NCBI GenBank assembly: GCA_016181845.1
Contig: JACOYO010000007.1
Span: forward strand, 1 to 47,548
Direction: 5' to 3'
DNA: 47,548 bases
Source: Parcubacteria group bacterium
GTDB lineage: Bacteria > Patescibacteriota > Minisyncoccia > Phycocordibacterales > 21-14-all-47-15
Below the pieces are notes generated by a model. It ran no database searches and was not told the DNA's origin. It saw nothing but the letters and a program-made list of their open reading frames with translations. Both the position numbers and the translations under genes were made by a program. Below are positions 1-6,102 of the stretch, in pieces (position 1 is the stretch's first letter; each line of letters begins with the position of its first letter).

Positions 1-1
1 A

Positions 2-184
2 ACCACATCTACCACCACCACTCCGATGGTTGACACATCAACACCAACCACTGCCACTTCAACAACAACCACTGTTACCACCACGCCGGAGACTGCCACC
101 TCAACGCCGGAAACTATACAGGCAACCACTTCAACCACTACAACGTCTACCACAACTACATCAACCGCAACCTCTACAGAATAG
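2..184 (+). CDS. C-terminal end of a Thr/Ser-rich protein (partial)
   Basis: The frame starting at base 2 is open to TAG at 182-184 and encodes about 60 residues, nearly all Thr and Ser with some Pro, Ala and Glu. It runs off the left edge, so the folded part of the protein is not visible. Such tails are typical of exported or cell-surface linkers. The gene after tatA2 (1472-2098) has a shorter segment of the same kind, and the two share almost the same DNA around a GAG-ACT/ATT-GCC-ACC-TCA-AC stretch, so the two may be paralogues. It lies directly upstream of tatC. The open frame and its fit to coding composition make a coding region likely; the function is unknown. Confidence 0.65.
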   Translation, partial: TTSTTTTPMVDTSTPTTATSTTTTVTTTPETATSTPETIQATTSTTTTSTTTTSTATSTE

Positions 185-213
185 TAAGTTGTTATAACAG
201 CTAACTAACCACT

Positions 214-951
214 TTGGAAGAATTCAATACAAACATAGAAAAATTTCTTCCGTATTTGGAAGATTTACGTCGCCGATTGTTTCGCGTAGTAATCATATTC
301 GCCATATTCTTCGTGGTCGGTTTTTTCTTTGCCGGAACGATTCTTAAAAAAATATTGAGCTTTATTCACATCGATCAGGTCACCATCGCCGCCTCTTCAC
401 CGTTTCAATTTATCGATGTGGCGATGAATTTCGGATTTTTCTCTGCGATTATAGTTTGTATTCCATATATAATTTATAGCTTTTATGTCTTCATCATACC
501 CGCTTTAACTAAAACCGAGCGGATAAAATTATTAAGATCAATTCCTTTAAGTATCGGTCTTTTCATCGTCGGATTTTCTTATGGGTTTTTTGTTCTTAAC
601 TATGCTTTAGAATTATTGGCGTCCATCAACATCAGTTTAGGGGTTGCCAATTTTTGGAATATCGGTCAATTTTTGTCACAAATATTTATCACTTCCGCGT
701 TGTTGGGATTGGTCTTTGAATTTCCCGCCCTCTTGACCCTACTTATAAAGTTGGGTATAATTACTCCTCAAACCCTCAAGGACTATCGGCGTGTAGCTTA
801 TTTATTAATGTTTTTTTTGACTGCTTTACTTCCGCCAACGGACATTTTATCATTAATAGCAATGGTATTACCGCTTGTGTTGTTGTATGAAGCGACTATA
901 TTATTAAATAAGGATAAATATCATGTTTGGACATTAGAATCTCATAAGTAG
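214..951 (+). CDS. tatC: Sec-independent protein translocase TatC
   Basis: TatC is the multi-spanning receptor of the twin-arginine pathway, which exports folded proteins. The 245-residue product has the usual size and about six hydrophobic segments. The N-terminal cytoplasmic motif YLEDLRRRL (residues 14-22) matches the conserved HLxELRxRL signature. Near residue 169 EFPAL carries the conserved acidic residue, and PPTD (207-210) sits before the last segments as in the family. The start is TTG; no better ATG lies near the conserved N-terminus. It is followed by two tatA genes, so this is a small Tat locus. No obvious Tat substrate with an RR signal peptide is seen in the window. Confidence 0.93.
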   Translation: MEEFNTNIEKFLPYLEDLRRRLFRVVIIFAIFFVVGFFFAGTILKKILSFIHIDQVTIAASSPFQFIDVAMNFGFFSAIIVCIPYIIYSFYVFIIPALTKTERIKLLRSIPLSIGLFIVGFSYGFFVLNYALELLASINISLGVANFWNIGQFLSQIFITSALLGLVFEFPALLTLLIKLGIITPQTLKDYRRVAYLLMFFLTALLPPTDILSLIAMVLPLVLLYEATILLNKDKYHVWTLESHK

Positions 952-1046
952 CAATTCTCATTTATCCACAATTGCTTTATAGACGAATAGAGCTCAACAA
1001 TGCTATTATACAAAGTGACGATTATTATTCAATAAGAATAAATACC

Positions 1047-1220
1047 ATGTTTGGACTAGGCACTAACGAAATAATCATTTTAGCCATTATCTTTGTTTTT
1101 CTTTTTGGTGCGAAAAAGATTCCGGAACTTGCTCGCAGTATTGGTGAGGCTGGAAAACAGCTAAGAAAAGGTTTTTCAGATGATGATGGAAAAGATAAAA
1201 AAGTGGACAAAACAAATTAA
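1047..1220 (+). CDS. tatA: Twin-arginine translocase subunit TatA
   Basis: 57-residue TatA. The N-terminal membrane segment (about residues 7-22, EIIILAIIFVFLFGAKKIPE) has the FGxxKIPEL hinge and is followed by an amphipathic helix (LARSIGEAGKQLRKGF) and an acidic, lysine-rich tail, which is the full family architecture. The ORF track starts at 972, but ATG 1047 begins MFGLGTNE exactly like other TatA proteins and like the second copy at 1280, so 1047 is chosen. It lies about 95 bases after tatC. Confidence 0.9.
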   Translation: MFGLGTNEIIILAIIFVFLFGAKKIPELARSIGEAGKQLRKGFSDDDGKDKKVDKTN

Positions 1221-1279
1221 ATACCATATCATTAATTAAAAGGTCGACATCTTATTAAAGAATAAATAAATAAAATATT

Positions 1280-1429
1280 ATGTTTGGACTAGGAACTACT
1301 GAAATAATTGTTGTGGCCGGAATTCTCGTTTTGCTTTTTGGCTCAAAGAAGATTGCAGACCTTGCTCGTAGCGTCGCGGAGGCTGTGAAAATACTTAGGG
1401 GTAGTTTTTCTGATGATGAAAAAAAATAA
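1280..1429 (+). CDS. tatA: Second, short TatA-like protein (49 aa), below ORF-track cutoff
   Basis: An ATG at 1280 opens a 49-codon frame ending at TAA 1427-1429. It begins MFGLGTTEIIVVAGILVLLF, continues GSKKIADLARSVAEAVKILRG and ends in SFSDDEKK. It is clearly a paralogue of the upstream tatA: the same start sequence, the same FGxKKI hinge and the same amphipathic helix. The tail is shorter, and the hinge has Ala in place of the usual Pro (KIADL against KIPEL). It may form mixed pores with the first TatA or act as a TatE/TatB-like variant; this is inference. The gene is absent from the supplied track because it is under 60 residues. Confidence 0.85.
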   Translation: MFGLGTTEIIVVAGILVLLFGSKKIADLARSVAEAVKILRGSFSDDEKK

Positions 1430-1471
1430 CGAAGACAAAGCTTCTCAAGCTTAAGTTTTAATTGATGAGGT

Positions 1472-2098
1472 ATGCAGGATTGGAAGCGTATTCTTTTGGT
1501 TGTTTTCGTATTGATTGGCGGCACGACGTCGTTTGCTTTTTGGTCATTCCAACAGTTTGATCATGTTTTTGATAATACTTTTGAAAACTTAAGCGCCTTT
1601 TACGTCGCAATTTCTCCACGTGTTCATGAACCATCATCCATTGCTACCACCACGACGGAGATTGCCACCTCAACACCAACCACTTCCTCCGATCAAGACA
1701 ATGAGCAAGACAATATAGATCCAAAGTTTCAGCTTGTTTTTTTACCGAAACCAAAAGGAGAGGATGTTTATATTGGTTGTACCTACGAAATTTCCTGGTT
1801 AGCCTCAACAACAATAAAGTCTCTAGAAACCGTTCTCATTGACGCCGGCACGCGTAAACCGACCGGCCCAATAACAAGCGGATTGGACAAGGAAAACAAT
1901 ATAGAAGCTGATTCACAAAGTTTGCAATGGAAAGTGGGGGTAGCTTGGCCGGGTGAATATTTTATTTCAATATCAAATGTAAATGGCACGACAACAGATG
2001 AAAGAAGTCGGAAATTTATAATAAACGAGATGCCTAATGGAGCGAATAAAAAAGAACAAAAAATCTTATGTAAAGAAACTGGTGGTAATTTATTTTGA
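1472..2098 (+). CDS. Membrane-anchored exported protein with Thr-rich linker and KNH/Ig-like domain
   Basis: 208 residues. Residues 6-28 form an N-terminal membrane segment or signal anchor (KRILLVVFVLIGG). A Thr/Ser-rich linker follows (about 55-75, containing TTTTEIATSTPTT), then a beta-rich domain with VYIGCTYEISW and a later WPGEYFISISN. That pair of motifs is what Kre9/KNH-like Ser-Thr-rich domains of CPR surface proteins look like (a start resembling GETWxxGxTxxIxW); assignment by eye only. The frame starts at ATG 1472, just after a GAGG. It closes the Tat gene group, but the N-terminus has no RR motif, so Tat export is not indicated. Function unknown, probably a cell-surface protein. 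Confidence 0.65.
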   Translation: MQDWKRILLVVFVLIGGTTSFAFWSFQQFDHVFDNTFENLSAFYVAISPRVHEPSSIATTTTEIATSTPTTSSDQDNEQDNIDPKFQLVFLPKPKGEDVYIGCTYEISWLASTTIKSLETVLIDAGTRKPTGPITSGLDKENNIEADSQSLQWKVGVAWPGEYFISISNVNGTTTDERSRKFIINEMPNGANKKEQKILCKETGGNLF

Positions 2099-2153
2099 TT
2101 AACATTTAAATAAAGTAGAATTTTTACCAGCTTGTTACTATTCTGATTTATAG

Positions 2154-2205
2154 CCCGCCCTGAAAAATTTCCGTCAGCTCCGCGTTGCGCGGCGCGGCGG
2201 TTTTT
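2154..2205 (+). terminator. Possible GC-rich terminator after the Thr-rich protein gene
   Basis: CCGCC near 2154 can pair with GGCGG near 2196, enclosing the small hairpin CCGCG-TTG-CGCGG (2180-2192), and the right arm runs into TTTTTATTGG. The position, 55-100 bases after the stop, fits. Pairing is imperfect, so this is a modest call. Confidence 0.35.
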
Positions 2206-2284
2206 ATTGGCATTGGTTATGAATTTTTGATAAAGTAAGTTTGAGTGAAGTTGAAAGATACTCCAAAATATAAAGACTTGCCAA

Positions 2285-2331
2285 AACGCACCAATACGTT
2301 GTGCGTTATTTTTGTGTTATAATAAAAGTAT
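2285..2331 (+). promoter_or_regulatory. Hairpin/operator plus -10 box of the sensor kinase gene
   Basis: A perfect 7-bp inverted repeat AACGCAC (2285-2291) / GTGCGTT (2301-2307) is followed by ATTTTTG and then by TATAAT at 2318-2323. The hairpin with its T-run could end incoming transcription, or be a binding site placed where the -35 box would be. No good -35 hexamer is visible. Only 8 bases separate TATAAT from ATG 2332, so the transcript would start at or next to the start codon. Confidence 0.5.
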
Positions 2332-5070
2332 ATGGAACACATTCCCCAGAAAGTGTTCAAGGCAAGTGTTTTTGCCATAGATGTAATCGCAGAAGGAATT
2401 AAAAAAATCACTTTTAAGATAAACGGGCCGTTTTCTTTTTTGGCTGGACAGTATGTGTGGGTTGAGATTCCGGAATTAAAAGTGAAAGACGCGAGAGGCA
2501 ATCGAAGAGCGTTTTCAATCTGCAATATCAAAAATCAAGAAAACACTGTCTCCATTGTTACGAGAATCAGTACGAGCGGTTTCAAGCAAACATTATTTGC
2601 GCTTGACCCGGGCGATGAAGTGAACATACACGGGCCGTTTGGCAGTGCTTTTGTTCTCCGCAATCACAAAGCAAAAGAAAGAAATATTATCATGGTGGCG
2701 GAGGGCTCCTGCATAACCCCGTTTTTGGCGACTATTGAGAGGATTAAAGCGGATGCTTTGCAGGTCAATATTTTTTTAGCGTATCTCAATACTAAAAAAG
2801 AAACGGCACCTTTCCTGAAAGAACTTGAAGCGTTTAAGAACAGCAATAGTTTTTTTGATTATCTGGTGATATATGAGCCATTTTCTTGGGATTGCGTGAA
2901 AGGAGCGTATGGCAAGCTTGGCCACCATACGGAATGGTGGATTTCCGGTTTGCAGACAACGGTGGATTTTGTGTATGAGATTTTGGAAAAACACGGCGTC
3001 TCTATGCTTGATATGGCGTTTGAGCATTATTATCCGACTCACAAAGATACTCTGACTCTCGGGCAAATAAAAGAACAGCTTGAAAGCGGAGGATTATGCG
3101 CGCAGGTGATTCAAAATGCAAACAACCATACGATTATCACCGATGTGAACGGCGTCATATTGTTTGCCAACAAAGCGGCAGAGCTCGCGACCGGCTATTC
3201 GCAGGAGGAACTTTTGGGGCATACCCCGCGGCTTTGGGGCGGATTGATGAGCCCCGAATTTTATAAAGATTTTTGGTCTCGGAAAAAATCGGAGCGGTTT
3301 TTTGAGACAGAGCTTGTCAATCGGCATAAAAGCGGGAAACTCTACTACGCAACCGTGTATATTACGCAGATTGTAAATGACGCAAAAGAGCTTATCGGAT
3401 ACATCGGCATGGAAAAAGATATTTCCAAGAAAGTTGAAATGGAAGAAAGAATTCTCCTCCAATATGATTTGATATCAAAACTTTCTCTGGGAACATTTGG
3501 TCTGGCGTCGGTTAAAACAATGATTGAAATGATTGCGAAAGGGCTCCATTGGGATTTTTGCTCAATATGGATTCCGTCCTCCGACGGCAACAATGTGCGC
3601 AATATACATACGTGGAGCCGCGCGCCGGAGAAGCATGTCTCTTTTGAAAAATGCACTAAAAATGAAGTATTAAAAAAAGGAATCGGGTTGCCCGGCAGAG
3701 TATACGCGAATTGCACATCAGAGTGGATACTTGATGTGGTGTCTGATAAAAATTTTCCGAGAGCAAAATGCGCCAAAGAGGCCGGGCTACGCACCGGATT
3801 TGCTTTCCCCGTGTATGAAGGCGAACGCGTATACGCGATTTTTGAATTTTTTTCCGAAGAGATGTCGCCCGAGGATGAATATTTGCTCAAGACATACTAT
3901 CTCATCGGGCATCAGATCGGTCAGCATTTTCTCAAGGAAGAACAAGATGTGGAATTGAAATCGCTTCTGAAACGTTTTAATTTGGCGACAAAGTCAGCGC
4001 ATATCGGCGTGTGGGAGTGGAACTTTGAAAAAGACAAGTTGTACTGGGATGACAACATGTACCTTTTGTTTGGTATTGATAAAAAAGATATTGGCGAGGA
4101 TGCGCCTCTCTCGGCTCTTAGAAAAAAGGCGATTCATCCGGCAGATTTTGAAAGAGTTGAGAAAGAAGAAGCGCTGGGGGTTGAAGAGAATAAAAATCTT
4201 GATACGACATTTCGGGTGATATGGAAAGACGGCTCACTGCACTACCTGCGCGCGTTTGGGCTCGTGGAAAAAGATAGTTTTGGCAAGCCCGCAAACTTTA
4301 TCGGCGTAAATTGGGATGTGACCAAAGAAAAAGAAGCCGACCGCATAAAGTCTGAATTTATTTCACTCGCCAGCCATCAGCTGCGCACGCCGCTCACCGG
4401 CATTGAGTGGACCGCCGAACTCTTTTCAAAGAAAGAAACATTGACGGAGACTGGGAAAAAGTATCTCCGCGACATATCTTTTTCCGCCAAGCGGCTTTCA
4501 ACTCTCGTGCGGCTACTTTTGGATGTATCGCGCATAGAGGGCGGGAATATCGGTGTTTCTCCGGAGCCGATTGAATTGGTCTCATTTATAAAAGAACATC
4601 TTGAGCATATGCAAGTACTTTGCGCGAAAAAAGGGCTCACCTGTTTTTTTGCAAAAGAGAAACCTGAAAAGTGTCTGATTACCACCGATAAAAATCTTCT
4701 GGGATACATTGTGCAAAATATCATTTCAAACGGCGTTGAATACACGAACGCTGGAGGAAATGTAGTCGTTTCTCTGGAAGCAAAGCCGGATAGAGTATGT
4801 ATCAAGGTGCAAGATACCGGTATCGGGATACCAAAAAAAGAGCTCGGGCGTGTTTTTGAAAAGTTTTTCCGCGCGTCAAATGCGACCGCCGTGAAGCCGG
4901 ACGGCACCGGACTCGGTCTCTACATTGTTTCTGAAGCGGTAAAATTGCTTGGCGGCGCGGTACGAGCTGAATCGGAGGAGGGGAAAGGGTCCATATTTTT
5001 TGTAGAGCTCCCTTGGGCGATAGCGTCTCATGCCGGAGAAAAGAAACTCACACAAGAATTTCCATTGTAG
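2332..5070 (+). CDS. Sensor histidine kinase with N-terminal flavin reductase (FNR-like) module, PAS-GAF-PAS
   Basis: 912 residues with no membrane segment. Residues 1-235 look like a complete ferredoxin-NADP+ reductase-type module: FAD-binding RAFS (59-62), GPFG (101-104), the NAD(P)-side EGSCITPF (124-131) and a C-terminal stretch like the family end (about 202-235). PAS domain 1 covers about 255-365, GAF 375-535 and PAS 2 545-670. The kinase core has the H-box ASHQLRTP with phospho-acceptor His682, the N-box NIISNGVEYT (796-805), DTGIGIP (828-834), the F-box near 841 and GTGLGL (858-863), so it should be active. The input is probably flavin redox or NAD(P)H state (inference). Two response regulators follow. 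The fusion is unusual. Confidence 0.85.
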   Translation: MEHIPQKVFKASVFAIDVIAEGIKKITFKINGPFSFLAGQYVWVEIPELKVKDARGNRRAFSICNIKNQENTVSIVTRISTSGFKQTLFALDPGDEVNIHGPFGSAFVLRNHKAKERNIIMVAEGSCITPFLATIERIKADALQVNIFLAYLNTKKETAPFLKELEAFKNSNSFFDYLVIYEPFSWDCVKGAYGKLGHHTEWWISGLQTTVDFVYEILEKHGVSMLDMAFEHYYPTHKDTLTLGQIKEQLESGGLCAQVIQNANNHTIITDVNGVILFANKAAELATGYSQEELLGHTPRLWGGLMSPEFYKDFWSRKKSERFFETELVNRHKSGKLYYATVYITQIVNDAKELIGYIGMEKDISKKVEMEERILLQYDLISKLSLGTFGLASVKTMIEMIAKGLHWDFCSIWIPSSDGNNVRNIHTWSRAPEKHVSFEKCTKNEVLKKGIGLPGRVYANCTSEWILDVVSDKNFPRAKCAKEAGLRTGFAFPVYEGERVYAIFEFFSEEMSPEDEYLLKTYYLIGHQIGQHFLKEEQDVELKSLLKRFNLATKSAHIGVWEWNFEKDKLYWDDNMYLLFGIDKKDIGEDAPLSALRKKAIHPADFERVEKEEALGVEENKNLDTTFRVIWKDGSLHYLRAFGLVEKDSFGKPANFIGVNWDVTKEKEADRIKSEFISLASHQLRTPLTGIEWTAELFSKKETLTETGKKYLRDISFSAKRLSTLVRLLLDVSRIEGGNIGVSPEPIELVSFIKEHLEHMQVLCAKKGLTCFFAKEKPEKCLITTDKNLLGYIVQNIISNGVEYTNAGGNVVVSLEAKPDRVCIKVQDTGIGIPKKELGRVFEKFFRASNATAVKPDGTGLGLYIVSEAVKLLGGAVRAESEEGKGSIFFVELPWAIASHAGEKKLTQEFPL

Positions 5071-5147
5071 GCATGAGCGGGTGTTGTTTGGTTCCTTTTT
5101 TATAAAAATCATTGTAGAATTAGAATTATAGAATAAAGAAAACTAAT

Positions 5148-5534
5148 ATGAATTACGCTCGCCACTTGATAGCCCTCATTGAAGACGACAGAGTGCTTTC
5201 AGATGCCATATATACAGGATTAACTGATGCAGGTTTTACGGTTGAAAGAGCTTTTGACGGGGAAAGCGGGCTTGCAATGGTATTATCAAAAAAGCCGTCG
5301 CTTGTATTGCTTGATATTTTAATGCCGAAAATGGACGGTCTCGCGGTAGCGGAGAAGATTAAAAATAATCCGGAAACAAAAAAAATTCCCATCATCATTC
5401 TCACCGTTCTTGAAAATGCAAAGCCAGTCGCAAAGGCGCTTGATTTGGGCGTACATGAATATTTTATAAAATCAGATTTCAAGGTTGATGATATTGTAAA
5501 CCGTGTCAAGGAACATTTTAACGAAAGCAATTAG
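5148..5534 (+). CDS. Single-domain response regulator (REC only)
   Basis: 128 residues, a CheY-like receiver and nothing else. The acidic pair EDD (12-14), phospho-acceptor Asp56 in LLDILMP, Thr86 and Lys108 are all in place. With no output domain it must act by protein-protein contact or pass phosphate on. It lies 77 bases after the sensor kinase and is followed at once by a second receiver gene (stop to next ATG is 4 bases), so the three probably form one two-component or phosphorelay unit. The kinase itself has no receiver domain. Confidence 0.85.
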   Translation: MNYARHLIALIEDDRVLSDAIYTGLTDAGFTVERAFDGESGLAMVLSKKPSLVLLDILMPKMDGLAVAEKIKNNPETKKIPIIILTVLENAKPVAKALDLGVHEYFIKSDFKVDDIVNRVKEHFNESN

Positions 5535-5538
5535 CCCC

Positions 5539-5934
5539 ATGAACAAACAAAAAATAATCATCATAGAGGATGATGAAATCCTCTCCAAGGCTCTCTCTAC
5601 CGACCTTGCCGATGCTGGCTTTGACGTTTTGCCGGCATTTGACGGCGAATCGGGTTTAAAATTGGTCCGCTCTGAAAAGCCGGATTTGGTTTTGCTTGAC
5701 CTCGTGCTTCCAAAAAAACATGGATTGGAAATACTTGAAGAAATGAAAAAAATGCCCGATACGCGCGGCATTCCGGTCATCATTCTCACTTTTCTTGGGG
5801 ATGATGAGACTATCAAAAAGAGTCTCCGTCTCGGGGCGGAAGATTATTTGGTCAAATCAAGCCATGCGCTCGCGGAGATTGTGGAGCGGGTCAAGAATTT
5901 TTTTGCGCAAGAAGGGCATTCAAAGGTTCAGTAA
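5539..5934 (+). CDS. Second single-domain response regulator (REC only)
   Basis: 131 residues; a receiver domain with EDD (10-12), Asp54 in LLDLVLP, Thr84 and Lys106. It resembles the preceding receiver (shared AFDGESGL and MPxTxxIPVIILT-type stretches), so the pair probably arose by tandem duplication. The ORF track starts at 5503 inside the upstream gene; ATG 5539 (MNKQKIIIIEDD) gives the normal receiver N-terminus and lies 4 bases after the first receiver's stop. No DNA-binding domain is present, so the target of this pathway is not visible. Confidence 0.85.
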   Translation: MNKQKIIIIEDDEILSKALSTDLADAGFDVLPAFDGESGLKLVRSEKPDLVLLDLVLPKKHGLEILEEMKKMPDTRGIPVIILTFLGDDETIKKSLRLGAEDYLVKSSHALAEIVERVKNFFAQEGHSKVQ

Positions 5935-5937
5935 ATA

Positions 5938-6100
5938 ACTTTGAATTTTGTGAATTATAAACTCTTCCTCATCATGGTTTTTGATAGACGCGCATAATCC
6001 CGCTTGCGAGCGGGATTTGCTATGCTCCCCCGACAGTATCGTCGGGGTCCGCAATGTCTCTCAAAAACCATGATTCAGAAGGAGCCACATAATTCAAAGT
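5938..6100. repeat. Terminal-inverted-repeat element, copy A
   Basis: First of four similar elements (others at 12612, 28581, 37222). The ends carry TGAATTAT-AAACTC (5951-5964) and the matching CATAATTCA (6088-6096), reinforced by an outer ACTTTGAATT/AATTCAAAGT pair. Inside, ATCATGGTTTTTGA (5970s) pairs with TCAAAAACCATGAT (6061-6074). The centre holds two hairpins: ATCCCGCT-TGCG-AGCGGGAT (5997-6016) and CCCCGAC-AGTATC-GTCGGGG (6028-6047). The whole element could fold into a single cruciform-like stem. It ends 3 bases before the dockerin-protein gene. Confidence 0.75.
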
Positions 6101-6102
6101 AG

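Noticed and set aside
3345-3890. 181-codon - strand ORF inside the sensor kinase gene
   Set aside because: Shadow of the kinase; low-complexity translation with no recognisable features.
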